Below are positions 34,902 to 45,200 of a stretch of 64,000 nucleotides of DNA, in pieces. This DNA is from Nitrosopumilus sp. UBA526 (GTDB lineage: Archaea > Thermoproteota > Nitrososphaeria > Nitrososphaerales > Nitrosopumilaceae): positions 1 through 64,000 of the forward strand of contig DAXZ01000060.1 of the NCBI GenBank assembly GCA_002506665.1, in the 5' to 3' direction. Under the pieces are notes generated by a model. It was not told the origin of the DNA. It did not search any database and was given only the letters and a program-made list of their open reading frames with translations. Position numbers and translations under genes: made by a program. Each line of letters opens with the position of its first letter. The stretch's first letter is position 1.

Positions 34902-35123
34902 ATGGAAGATTCCATTTTGTCAAAAATAATTTCAGACCAAAAAGACAAGGTTGAAGAACTGACAAACAAGGTTGAAGATCTGACAAACAAGGCTGAAGAA
35001 CTGACAAAGGTGCATAACGAACTGACAAACACGATTGAAGAACTGACAAAGGAGCAAAACGAACTGACAAACACGATTGAAGATCTAGAGAAGAGACTGA
35101 GCTACTATGAAATGTCAGGGTAA
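34902..35123 (+). CDS. Short coiled-coil protein built from seven-residue repeats (73 aa)
   Basis: After a 14-residue leader, the protein is a continuous coiled coil of about seven heptads of the type VEELTNK/VEDLTNK/NELTNTI. At DNA level the heptads are near-identical 21-bp units between 34950 and 35090, so the coil probably grew by tandem duplication. No known family is recognised; oligomerisation is the only safe inference. The antisense frame is a shadow of the repeat. Confidence 0.6.
   Translation: MEDSILSKIISDQKDKVEELTNKVEDLTNKAEELTKVHNELTNTIEELTKEQNELTNTIEDLEKRLSYYEMSG
34950..35090 (+). repeat. Tandem 21-bp repeat encoding coiled-coil heptads
   Basis: About six to seven units such as GTTGAAGAACTGACAAACAAG follow one another with alternating substitutions (GAACTG, GATCTG; ACAAACAAG, ACAAAGGAG, ACAAACACG). 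Confidence 0.75.
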
Positions 35124-35342
35124 CTATACCATGGGTTGCCGGAAACCGAAAAGGGATTACGACGGTGTCGTGGGATTCACTATATCCTGAGACATTGTTA
35201 GATCAATACTGGACACTAATTTTTTTGCAGATCTAAATCTTTTCTCGGATGTGATTTACACACCCGTATATCTGATGGAATTGTGCAATAAAATTCGGGA
35301 TAAATTGAATGATTTAAGTAATGGAATTATCAGGTTTGAAAT

Positions 35343-35675
35343 ATGAGCATGGCCGAATCCAAAGTTACCGGAATCATCAAATCTCTACATGTTCTCGAAG
35401 ATGATCTAGACTATCTGAATAATACGGCAGAAGATATGAAGAAACAGCTATCCATCAAGGCCAAAACTGGGATTGACAAGCTGTTAGAAAAGACCCAAGA
35501 GATGGCCACAAACGAGGCCAAAGCAATTATTGATGCAGCTAAAACCAAGGCGGCTACAGAGTCTGCAAAGATCACAGAAGAGGGTGATGTAAAACTCTCA
35601 GAGATACAATCAAAGATTAATGCCAACTTTGATGAGGCAGTAAAGTATGTAGTGTCTACTATCTTAAAGACATAA
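35343..35675 (+). CDS. Helical protein resembling A-type ATP synthase subunit H / stalk protein
   Basis: A 110-aa, almost wholly helical, alanine- and lysine-rich protein with the right-handed-type stalk pattern around TNEAKAIIDAAKTKAATESAKITEEG. It resembles AhaH peripheral-stalk subunits in size and composition, but such coils are low-complexity and the A-ATPase operon is not nearby. It might alternatively be a stand-alone structural coil. Its last 17 nt overlap the 3' end of convergent dprA. Confidence 0.5.
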   Translation: MSMAESKVTGIIKSLHVLEDDLDYLNNTAEDMKKQLSIKAKTGIDKLLEKTQEMATNEAKAIIDAAKTKAATESAKITEEGDVKLSEIQSKINANFDEAVKYVVSTILKT

Positions 35676-36330
35676 AATCTGTTCTATAGGCTTTTTTCAA
35701 GATATCTGTTGGTTTCTCTAGCTCTATTGCACCTTGTTTTATCATTTTTTCTGGCCATTTTAGGTTATCATTATTTACTGCAGATTTTGTAATATATAGC
35801 GGCCTGCCTATCCTCAACGTCTCCTGACCTTGGTATAGTGCACCACCTGAATCTTCTGACTCTATGATTACTGTAGCATCAGAGATTAATGCCATAGGTA
35901 TGTTACGTAATGCAAAGTCATCAGGTGTTGCCTTGTGGCCTACCGGATACTGTGAGATGACAAGATGATTTTTCATGATCTCTTTTTGCAGCTCGAGGTT
36001 TTCTCTTGGATATGTCTCATTCAACGGAGTCCCAATGACTGCAATGGTTCTACCACCGTTTTTTATGGCAGTCTTGTGTCCCATTGTGTCAATTCCTTTT
36101 GCAAGTCCACTTACTATAACGACATTGTTTTGTACCAAGACTTTGGTAATCTCTCTGGCATCTCCAAGTCCTTTATCTGATGCCTCTCTAGAACCAATGA
36201 TTGAGACTCGTGGGTATGGGATGGGAATCTGCATTGCACCCTTGTAGTAGATTTTTTTTGGCTCAAACTTTGATTCAATATCATTTAGCTTGTATCCTAA
36301 CAGATCTTTTAGCTGGATAGGTGTAGTCAT
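35659..36330 (-). CDS. dprA: DprA/Smf-like DNA-processing protein
   Basis: The 223-aa protein is the Rossmann-like core of DprA/Smf: VSIIGSREASDKG near residue 42, VSGLAKGIDTMGHKTAIKNGGRTIAVIGTPL near 73-103 and a later ESEDSGGALYQG near 160. DprA loads RecA on incoming single-stranded DNA in transforming bacteria; the role in archaea is unclear. It lies just left of the restriction-modification island, so a connection to foreign-DNA handling is possible. No C-terminal winged helix is present. Confidence 0.85.
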   Translation of the reverse strand: MTTPIQLKDLLGYKLNDIESKFEPKKIYYKGAMQIPIPYPRVSIIGSREASDKGLGDAREITKVLVQNNVVIVSGLAKGIDTMGHKTAIKNGGRTIAVIGTPLNETYPRENLELQKEIMKNHLVISQYPVGHKATPDDFALRNIPMALISDATVIIESEDSGGALYQGQETLRIGRPLYITKSAVNNDNLKWPEKMIKQGAIELEKPTDILKKAYRTDFMSLR

Positions 36331-36434
36331 TTGTTACGTTTCGTATTATGATACTGTTATTTAGATATGTAAATAGATATCATAATGTCAGTTCTATTCC
36401 TAGAAAATTATACTTTTTATAAGATGCTCAAAAT

Positions 36435-36698
36435 TCACGTCATCCTTTGAAGTATCACTCTACCTTGTTCTGTTAGTGTAAACAGTTTTCCTTTTCTTAG
36501 GCCATGTGTGGTGCATTTTATCAGATTTTTAGACTCTAACTGTTTTAGGGTTCTTGAGACATTGGTGGTCAACAAATGGGTTTTGCGCGATAATTGTGTT
36601 GGTGTGGCGTTGTTTGTCTTGCCCAACGCTTTGAGTATTTTACCCCTGTTTGGTGCGGCCAAGACAAATCCCTGTTGTAGATCTGTAGCATCTGGCAT
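36435..36698 (-). CDS. Winged-helix transcriptional regulator
   Basis: An 87-aa single-domain wHTH: helices in NRGKILKALGKTNNATPTQLSRKT, recognition helix in TTNVSRTLKQLESKNLIK, and a wing GLRKGKLFTLTEQGRVIL. It is close to MarR/ArsR-type archaeal regulators. Divergent from the methyltransferase gene with 98 bp between starts, so it could control the restriction island, like a C protein. Confidence 0.75.
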   Translation of the reverse strand: MPDATDLQQGFVLAAPNRGKILKALGKTNNATPTQLSRKTHLLTTNVSRTLKQLESKNLIKCTTHGLRKGKLFTLTEQGRVILQRMT

Positions 36699-36766
36699 AT
36701 TTATCGGCAGGTCACAGTCGGTATGGTTTTTACTATTCTAATCATTTTATAATCAAATAATGATCA

Positions 36767-36776
36767 GTTTATTATC
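36767..36776 (+). promoter_or_regulatory. TATA box of the restriction-modification operon
   Basis: AGTTTATTAT is centred about 25 nt before the ATG at 36797. Confidence 0.4.
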
Positions 36777-36796
36777 AGAGGAAATTATCTGGCAAT

Positions 36797-39289
36797 ATGG
36801 TCAGAGCAAAGAAAGCAAGCAAATCCAAAGATATTGATCAATACACCCATGGCAACAAGAAAAGACCAAATAATCCACCGGTCGGTCTAGTCACACCTAA
36901 AACAGATCCTGATCAACCTCGGAAAAAATATTCATCTGATCCCAGGCTGGATCCACAGTTGCAATGGTCAGGCAAACAAGAAAATTCCGAGTTTGAAGTT
37001 GATACTGTTTCATTGCATGTCCATGAGAGGATAGATCCTATTACTATTTTAGCCAAAGTAATGAAGTCAGATCAAACCAAGCAAGAAACCATGTTTAATT
37101 ATTTTGATGCTCCTGAAAATAATCCACCTTTACGAGAAGCAATTGATTTTTACAAACACGATCAAAATTGGTCAAATCGTTTGATTGCAGGAGATTCGTT
37201 GTTAGTGATGAATTCGCTTTTGGAAAAAGAAGGAATGGAAGAAAAAGTACAGATGATATACATTGATCCTCCTTATGGAATCAAGTATGGTTCTAACTTT
37301 CAGCCATTTGTAAATAAGCGAGATGTTACAGATGGTAAAGATGAGGATCTAACTCAAGAACCCGAAATGATTAAGGCATTCCGAGACACTTGGGAATTGG
37401 GCATACATTCGTATTTATCATATATGCGTTACCGTCTATTACTTGCTAAAAAAATGTTAAAGACGTCTGGCAGTTGTATTGTACAAATTTCCATAGAGAA
37501 TGTTGGTAGAATCCGTCTTATAATGGATGAAATATTTGGTGCAGATAATTTTGTCAATATGATTACAATACAAAAAGCCACATCGACATCAAGCAAAACC
37601 CTAGATAGTGTTAATGATTATTTGCTTTGGTATGCCAAAGACCACAAACAACTGAAATACCGCGAGTTATATCTCAAAAAAGACTTACCAAAAAATGATT
37701 CAGGTTTTAGATTCTTGGAATTACAAGACGGTAGTAGAAGAAACATGTTCCCCTCAGAAATGTCTGACTCAACCACAATCCCAAAAGGATCAAAAATATT
37801 CATACATGGAGGACTCATATCTAAAAGTGGTGATGGAAGCGTTGAATTTGAATTTAATGGAGAAACATTTACCCCCGTCAGGGGTTCTTGGAAAACATCA
37901 CTTAAAGGACTATCAACTCTAGCCGCAAAAAACCGAATCGTTAAAAGTGGTAACGGCATATATTATGTGAGATATTTTGACGATTTCCCATACAGATCTT
38001 TTCACAATACTTGGACTGATGCAATGTCATCCTTTGCCAAAATGGTATATGTTGTACAAACAAATCCAAAAATAATAGAGCGAATCATGTTGATGATCAC
38101 GGATCCGGGAGATCTAGTCTTTGATCCTACCTGCGGTTCTGGCACGACCGCATTTGCCGCTGAAAAGTGGGGAAGACGATGGATTACATGTGATACATCT
38201 AGAGTTGCATTGGTATTAGCAAAACAACGACTAATGACTTCAAAATTTGATTATTATCAATTAAACAATTCAAACGAAGGAATATCTTCGGGATTTGAAT
38301 ATAATACAGCTCAACATATTACCCTTGGATCGATTGCAAATAACGCGCCACCTGCCACAGAAACATTATACGATCAACCAAAAATACAAAAAAATAAAAC
38401 TAGAATTTCAGGACCATTTACTGTCGAAGCAGTACCTGCACCAACTGTTCAATCAATTGATGTCTTATCTGAAGCTCTCGATAATTCATCTTTCTCAAAT
38501 AAAGTATCTCATCAGGAACAATGGCGTGATGAATTATTCAAGACAGGAATACGAGGCAAAGGAAACCAAAAAATTGAATTCAGCAATGTAGAAACACACC
38601 CTGCAACAAAATGGCTCCACGCAGATGCCGAAACAAAAGAAGACGAACCAAAGCGAGTAATGATATCTTTTGGTCCAGAACACGCACCATTAGAACAAAG
38701 ACAGGTGTCTCTAGCAATAGAAGAGGCACAATCTCTGATCCCACAACCAAAAATGATTATATTTGCAGCAATGCAGTTTGATCCTGAAGCTGCTAAAGAC
38801 ATTGATGAGCTAAAATGGCCCGGTGTCACAATTTTAAAAGTAGAGATGAATAAAGACCTGTTAACAAATGATTTAAAGAAGAAACGCTCAAGCAATGAAT
38901 CATTTTGGTTGATGGGCCAGCCGGACACAGAACTGGAAAAAACTAGGGATAAAAAATACACCATCAAAGTAAATGGCTTTGATTATTACAATACAAAGAC
39001 AGGAGAAATTGAATCCGGCGGTTCATCAAAGATCGCAATGTGGATGTTAGATGCAGATTATGATGGCAGAAGTGTATATCCACAGCAAATATTTTTTCCA
39101 ATGGAACAAAAAGCAGGAGGTTGGAGCAAACTTGCAAAAACTCTCCAATCACAAATTGATGAAGAACTAATCACTAAATATCAAGGAACAGAATCAATTC
39201 CCTTTGAGGCAGGTCCCTCTAGACGAGCTGCTGTCAAAATTATTGATGATCGAGGAATTGAATCACTGAAAATTATTAATCTTGAATAA
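36797..39289 (+). CDS. mod: Type III-like site-specific DNA (adenine-N6) methyltransferase
   Basis: An 830-aa beta-class methyltransferase: the catalytic motif IYIDPPYGIKYGSNF (DPPY at 157-160) precedes the SAM motif FDPTCGSGTTAFAAEKWG near residue 441, and NRLIAGDSL near 127 is the usual entry motif. A ~300-residue insert between them is the target-recognition region. After the SAM motif another ~350 residues extend the protein beyond the usual Mod length, an oddity. The restriction subunit begins 2 bp after the stop, so both are co-translated. Lower GC than neighbours suggests transfer. Confidence 0.9.
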   Translation: MVRAKKASKSKDIDQYTHGNKKRPNNPPVGLVTPKTDPDQPRKKYSSDPRLDPQLQWSGKQENSEFEVDTVSLHVHERIDPITILAKVMKSDQTKQETMFNYFDAPENNPPLREAIDFYKHDQNWSNRLIAGDSLLVMNSLLEKEGMEEKVQMIYIDPPYGIKYGSNFQPFVNKRDVTDGKDEDLTQEPEMIKAFRDTWELGIHSYLSYMRYRLLLAKKMLKTSGSCIVQISIENVGRIRLIMDEIFGADNFVNMITIQKATSTSSKTLDSVNDYLLWYAKDHKQLKYRELYLKKDLPKNDSGFRFLELQDGSRRNMFPSEMSDSTTIPKGSKIFIHGGLISKSGDGSVEFEFNGETFTPVRGSWKTSLKGLSTLAAKNRIVKSGNGIYYVRYFDDFPYRSFHNTWTDAMSSFAKMVYVVQTNPKIIERIMLMITDPGDLVFDPTCGSGTTAFAAEKWGRRWITCDTSRVALVLAKQRLMTSKFDYYQLNNSNEGISSGFEYNTAQHITLGSIANNAPPATETLYDQPKIQKNKTRISGPFTVEAVPAPTVQSIDVLSEALDNSSFSNKVSHQEQWRDELFKTGIRGKGNQKIEFSNVETHPATKWLHADAETKEDEPKRVMISFGPEHAPLEQRQVSLAIEEAQSLIPQPKMIIFAAMQFDPEAAKDIDELKWPGVTILKVEMNKDLLTNDLKKKRSSNESFWLMGQPDTELEKTRDKKYTIKVNGFDYYNTKTGEIESGGSSKIAMWMLDADYDGRSVYPQQIFFPMEQKAGGWSKLAKTLQSQIDEELITKYQGTESIPFEAGPSRRAAVKIIDDRGIESLKIINLE

Positions 39290-39291
39290 CA

Positions 39292-42129
39292 ATGTCGGGA
39301 ATTGATAATCTTATCATCTGCAATCCTTATGAAGAGCCTAGCAAACACTGGAGATACGATCGCAACCAAAAAAAGTTTGAATTGATGCCAGGTAGAAGAC
39401 CTGCTGGATTTTTGATCTCATCTACAGACAGCAAGATATTTGATGATCCGGGAGAATTTCGAGAGTTGGAGCTAGTTAACAAGATACGTAGCAGAGTAAA
39501 TGATTGGAGACAACAAGGTTACCCAAATGTTACTGGTATTACAAGACAGTTGCTTGAATTCTGGAATGACAAAAACAAGCGTGAGAACAAGCTCTTCTTT
39601 TGTCAGCTTGAGGCAATGGAGACATTAATTTGGTTAGTTGAAGTATCAGAATCAGCAAAACAAGGAATAAAAATTCCTTCAGATGGTGGAGAATTCCAGA
39701 GACTCTGTTGCAAGATGGCAACAGGTTCTGGCAAAACAGTAGTCATGGCAATGCTGATTGTCTGGCAGATAATCAATAAAGTTACTTACCCACAGGATGT
39801 ACGATTTACCAAAAATATCTTAATCATGGCACCCGGGTTGACTGTAAAGTCAAGATTGCAGGTGCTACTACCAACAAACGAAGACAATTTTTATGATCTG
39901 TTTCAGATAATACCAGATCAATTTTATGAAAAGCTATTCCAAGGTAAATGCAGTATACATAATTGGCACACATTGATGCCAGAAACTGATACAGCAAGAA
40001 GTGTAGTCAAGCTAGGAGAAGAGAGCAACGGCGTATTTTCAAAAAGGATTCTGGGTCATGATCTGAAAAACATTCTCGTCATAAACGATGAAGCTCATCA
40101 TGCATATCGCGCAGATACTGAAGAAAAATCATCAAGTAAGGAATATGAGCGAGATAAACGATGGATTGAGGGGTTAGACAAGATACACGATGCAAGAAAG
40201 ATCATCGGATGCTTTGACTTTTCTGCGACTCCCTTTGTGCCTTCTAGCAAAAACGTATCTGAAGATACGCTGTTTGAATGGATTGTATCTGACTTTTCAC
40301 TAAATGATGCCATTGAATCTGGATTGACAAAGACACCTAGAATTGTAATCAGAGATGATAGCAATAAATTCTCCAAAGATTACCGTTCCAGATTTTATCA
40401 CATATACAAAGACGATCAAGTAAAACCCGATCTCAATCGAAATGCAAAACCTCATGAAAAGCTGCCAGACCTAGTAACAAATGCATATTTCCTTCTAGGC
40501 CAAGACTGGATTGAGACAAAAAAACTATGGGATAAAAACGAGTCAAAGATTCCACCGGTAATGATTACTGTGTGCAACAAAACAAAAACTGCAGCTAGAA
40601 TCATGTATTCGTTTGAGCAAAACAAGTTTGAATTAGATGATCTCTCTGTTCCTGAGTATCTATTACACATAGACTCGACTACAATGGACAAGGCCGAATC
40701 ACAAGAATTACAGGGAAAAGAGTCAGTTGAGGCAGAGAGTCTACGAGAGAAAGTAGATACTGTAGGCAAGATAGGAAAACCCGGTGAACAGATCAGAAAT
40801 ATCATTGCAGTCCAAATGTTGTCCGAAGGATGGGATGCCAGAAACGTAACTCACATCATGGGGCTGAGAGCATTCTCAAGTCAACTATTATGTGAACAGG
40901 TAGTCGGTAGAGGTCTACGAAGAACATCTTATGAGATTGATTCTGAGACTGGATTGTTCTCTCCTGAATATGTTAATGTATTTGGGGTGCCCTTTACGTT
41001 TCTACCACATGAGGGAGGTAAAAATGGATCTGAGTCTATCCTACCTCCAATACCGATCAAAGCAGATCCAGACAAGATAAAACACCAAATTTCTTGGCCA
41101 AACATTGACAGAGTAGATGTTGACTTTGTGCCAAAACTCTCAGTAGACTGGACCAAGATCAAACAGTTACAGCTACAAAGTGATCTTGTCAGTACGACTG
41201 CAGGAATGGCCCCAGTCTTGGCCGGAAAACCACACGTTGACAAGATGTCTGAGATTGACTTGTATGAGCTAAACAAAGAGATTAGATCCCAACGAATAAT
41301 CTTTCTTGCTACAAAAGATATCTATGACAAGATGTCTCCTAGCTGGAAAGGAAACAAGGAATTTTTATTGATACAACTAGTAAAACTTGTTGAAGAATTT
41401 ATTCATGCAAACAAGATTGATGTAACAGATGTACCAAAAGATGACGATCTGAGAACAAGGATGACTATTTTGGTTCACATGGGAGCAGTTGTAGGACATG
41501 TCTATGAAAGCATTATAAATTCCAATATAGAGTACAGAAGAATTCATCTTAATCCTATCAAACCCATTAAATCAACATTGGATATGCGACCTTGGTCTAC
41601 AAAACGACATGCTGAATCTACTACCAAGACCCATATCAATCTGTCAGTATATGACAAGGGATGGGAAATTAAAACAGGTCATGAATTAGAGAGAAATGCC
41701 AACGTAGTCTCATTTGTGAAAAATGATCATATTGGATTTGTGATAAAATACATGTATAATGGAATCATACATGATTACTGGCCTGATTTTTTGATCAAAC
41801 TAAAGAACAACGTAACTCTAGTTTTAGAGATCAAGGGAATAGATGACGAGCAGAACAGGACAAAGCGTAGATATCTAAAAGAATGGATAGATGTGGTAAA
41901 TGAAGATGGAAATTATGGAACATGGACTTGGGATGTTGCATTTAATCCAAGTGAGGTTCGAGGAATAATCAGCAAACACAACAAGACTGAACTCTCAGCA
42001 AGAGAGCGTGCAAGCTGCCCAAAGTGTGGCAGGACTGCTGAATCTAGGCAGACGATTGAGAAAGAATTTGGCTTTCGCACCATAGATGGCATAATCAGGG
42101 CTCAATCGTGGTGTAGACGCTGTAGATAG
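39292..42129 (+). CDS. res: Type III-like restriction enzyme subunit: SF2 helicase with PD-(D/E)xK nuclease and zinc finger
   Basis: A 945-aa protein. Walker A MATGSGKT is at about 142-149, the DEAH box in INDEAHHAYR near 267, SFSATPF near 312 and the arginine-finger motif QVVGRGLRR near 540. The C-terminal nuclease core is HDYWPDFLI...LVLEIKG near 828-850 (catalytic D, E and K). It ends with a zinc ribbon CPKCGR and CRRC near 905-945. Together with the adjacent methyltransferase it should cleave unmodified DNA after ATP-driven translocation. Length and layout resemble the BPTD_3080-type restriction endonucleases. Confidence 0.9.
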   Translation: MSGIDNLIICNPYEEPSKHWRYDRNQKKFELMPGRRPAGFLISSTDSKIFDDPGEFRELELVNKIRSRVNDWRQQGYPNVTGITRQLLEFWNDKNKRENKLFFCQLEAMETLIWLVEVSESAKQGIKIPSDGGEFQRLCCKMATGSGKTVVMAMLIVWQIINKVTYPQDVRFTKNILIMAPGLTVKSRLQVLLPTNEDNFYDLFQIIPDQFYEKLFQGKCSIHNWHTLMPETDTARSVVKLGEESNGVFSKRILGHDLKNILVINDEAHHAYRADTEEKSSSKEYERDKRWIEGLDKIHDARKIIGCFDFSATPFVPSSKNVSEDTLFEWIVSDFSLNDAIESGLTKTPRIVIRDDSNKFSKDYRSRFYHIYKDDQVKPDLNRNAKPHEKLPDLVTNAYFLLGQDWIETKKLWDKNESKIPPVMITVCNKTKTAARIMYSFEQNKFELDDLSVPEYLLHIDSTTMDKAESQELQGKESVEAESLREKVDTVGKIGKPGEQIRNIIAVQMLSEGWDARNVTHIMGLRAFSSQLLCEQVVGRGLRRTSYEIDSETGLFSPEYVNVFGVPFTFLPHEGGKNGSESILPPIPIKADPDKIKHQISWPNIDRVDVDFVPKLSVDWTKIKQLQLQSDLVSTTAGMAPVLAGKPHVDKMSEIDLYELNKEIRSQRIIFLATKDIYDKMSPSWKGNKEFLLIQLVKLVEEFIHANKIDVTDVPKDDDLRTRMTILVHMGAVVGHVYESIINSNIEYRRIHLNPIKPIKSTLDMRPWSTKRHAESTTKTHINLSVYDKGWEIKTGHELERNANVVSFVKNDHIGFVIKYMYNGIIHDYWPDFLIKLKNNVTLVLEIKGIDDEQNRTKRRYLKEWIDVVNEDGNYGTWTWDVAFNPSEVRGIISKHNKTELSARERASCPKCGRTAESRQTIEKEFGFRTIDGIIRAQSWCRRCR

Positions 42130-42192
42130 ATTATATCACATTTTATTCCGAGATATTGCAGAGGTTTTATTCTATCATATATTGCTAAATAT

Positions 42193-42223
42193 TAAAAGAG
42201 GTAATTATCCCTCTAAAAGAGGT
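42193..42223 (+). promoter_or_regulatory. Repeated AAAAGAGGT and SD-like site before the helicase gene
   Basis: AAAAGAGGT occurs at 42193 and again at 42215; the second copy supplies AGAGGT 8 nt before the TTG at 42232, a well spaced Shine-Dalgarno that decides this start in a genome where many starts are leaderless. The first copy with CCCTCT can also form a hairpin. Confidence 0.5.
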
Positions 42224-42231
42224 TAAACTAA

Positions 42232-45200
42232 TTGTCAAACAATAGATCATTTATTGATAAACTAGACATTTATCAAAACAAACTGTTACAACTAAACAAA
42301 TCAAACAGATGTATCTGTCTTGGCAGAATATACAATAAACACAGTTTTGATCTGTCTAGATTATTAGACAGTCATCCAGAAAAAATAGATGCCCTAGTCC
42401 AACAGTCATTTAAACATAAAAAATCTGTATGCATACTGCCTGATTCGGATCTCTCTGATGAGGCCATGGTAATGAGAAGACATCTAAAAGCTCTATCAAG
42501 AAATATCAAACAACAAGAAGATGAGACTGGCTCTCAATACTGCTATTTTGGATTCCCATTTCTAGAAGGACACATTGACAAGGAGCATTACACACGTGGA
42601 CCATTGGCATTATTTCCAGTATCAGTTAATTATGAACGAAAAATGCAAGAAGCAGGATGGCATGTGACATTCTTTGACAGTTCGCCAATCTTTAATCACA
42701 CCTTGTTTGCAGCACTTGAAAAGATAGGCGGATTCAAAATGAGTGATACATTTGAATCTGATTTTGAGGATCTAGTATTATCTTCAGACCTTGTCAGTTC
42801 TGATACGATAAAAACCGAGTTTGCCAAAAAACTCTTTGACCTACTAAAAGACAATGGTCTTCCCTTGGATGATTCAAACCCTGATGAAATAACCGCATCT
42901 GATCCTACGCCCCAATTACAAAACATTACAAAGACCGAAATTGATTCATTTGAGATACGGCCACTCCGAATCAACAATTACAAAATAATTGGTAATTTCG
43001 CTCAAGGCGAAAGCGCCATTTATCAGGACTATGACAACCTAATCTCTGCAATCGGAGACGGCGACTCGAGTGATTTTGTTGCCGCCATTCTTGATGCCGC
43101 CGAAGATGCAGATGATTCTGCTGAAGATGCAGATGATTCTACTGAGAGTGCAGATGAAACAAAGATAACTGACCTTGACAAAGTCAGTGATGAGAATCTG
43201 AATCTTATCGTGCCTAGTGACTCCTCACAAGACCGGGTAGTCTTGGCCTCACAAAATAACCCAATTACCGTTGTAAGGGGGCCTCCGGGTACAGGCAAAT
43301 CACAAGTCATTGTTAATGTCATATCTAATGCCCTAGCAAAGGGGCAAACAATACTTGTTGTGTGTCAGAAAAGAGCTGCACTAGACGTAGTCCATCAAAG
43401 ATTAGCTGACAAGAACCTTGACAGATATGCCGTCTTACTAAACAAGGAGAAAGAAGATCGTGCCAAAATGTATCATCAGCTAAAACAGATTCTTGAGCAC
43501 CCTTACACTAAAAGTGATGTCGACAAAAAAATGTCAACTACCTCAAAAGAGCTTGACGAGCTAATCGTAAGACACTCTCAAATCTCGTATGCCCTCTCAA
43601 AGCAATATTTTGATGGGATAACAGTAAGAGATCTCTATACAAAATCTACTGCAGACTATTCCAAGAGACTTGATCTAGCTGGGATTGCCAATAATATCAC
43701 ACATCTAGATCTTGATGGACTTTTTCGTATCTTTGATAAAATCCAAGGAGATTACAAAAAATTTGAAGATGAAAATTATTCATGGAAAAACAGAAAGGAT
43801 TTCCCAAAGAAACACTCATCAGACAAAAACAAGATAAAAAATATTCTCTCTGCCATTCTATCAAGATCTGCTGACTTTATTATTCTCTCAGACAAATCTA
43901 GTCAAGACAGTTCCATTGAATTATCTTCCAAACATTCCTCACTAAACTCAAAAATCAGACCACTCGAGTTAAAGATAATCCACAATACAGAGATAATCAA
44001 GACAATTCTTGGCACACATGATGCATCAATATCACTTGCTCCACCATACGATGATCTAATCAAACGAGTCCAGGCCGGTCTAGTTTTATGGAGAAAATTC
44101 CCACATTATGATCAAATCTTAAATGTCTTAAAAGACAGCATCACAGAACAAACTCTTCAGAGACAAACAGAACTGATTGATTCTCTCTCAGAGTCTGATG
44201 ATACATCTTTTTTCAAGAAAACATTTGACTCTGAGATACGACGCAAAGCCAAAAACAAGAAAAACTTTCTCAAAAGGACTGAAAATCAAGGCAAATCTCA
44301 ATCTGATCTGATACACAAACTCCAAAACGGACTTGGATTATGGAATCTAGTCGAGGATGCATCCCTTTGTGATTATCTCTTTTCAAAGTCCCTTGTAATC
44401 TCTGACAAGCCTGTTCAAAAACTATTGCTTGATAATCTCATAGAACTAGATAATGCTACCCGAGAATCCCTAGAACATACTGATGAACTGCAAACCACTG
44501 CAGAATCTATGCGTAAAATATTTGAGGAAAACAAGATGCCCTTTGATAGTAATACAAAGGCATTAACTCAGAGACTGACTGATGGACAAGAGATCTCAGC
44601 AGACATTGAAGCGTTCTCTGAATTTGTTAATGACCAAGAGATGGAAATAATTTACAACAAAATCTCAAAGCCTGCCGAGCTGAGGTCGCATATTCAGAAC
44701 TTGGATGACAATATAGATGATTTTGATGACTTGCAATCATATGACATTCAAAAATCACAACTGAATGCTATATCAAAAGCAATTCTTGATCAATGTGTAT
44801 TAAAAATGAAACCAGATGAGAACTGGGCTGAAAACATCAGACAAGAAATTTACCATCATTGGATTGAATTCATAGAACAAGATCAACCAATATTAAAGTC
44901 AGGATGCTTTGATGATTACAAAGACAATCAGGCCACAATCTCTTCTTTGATGGAGCAAAAATCAGATCTGCTTGTCAAGAGCATCATTGATAAAATTGAA
45001 TCAAATGCTAACTTTCGACCAGGAAGCGGAAACAAATCAACTAGAAGAGAGGCTGACTATAACAAACTAAATTACGAATTGGGCAAAAAGCGACGTGTAA
45101 AACCTGTCAGAAAACTCTTGCAAGAATACGGACATATCTTGTTTGATCTTGCTCCCTGTTGGCTTGCATCACCTGAGATGATCTCAAATATCTTTCCTTT

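Noticed and set aside
34886..35074. Antisense ORF of repeated FVSS/LFVS units
   Set aside because: It is the mirror of the 21-bp heptad repeat of the plus-strand coiled-coil gene.
34950..35090. CRISPR-like array
   Set aside because: Units are contiguous 21-bp in-frame codons without unique spacers, so it is a coding tandem repeat.
42193..42223. Repeated AAAAGAGGT as an operator pair
   Set aside because: The second copy is adequately explained as a ribosome-binding site; only two copies are present.
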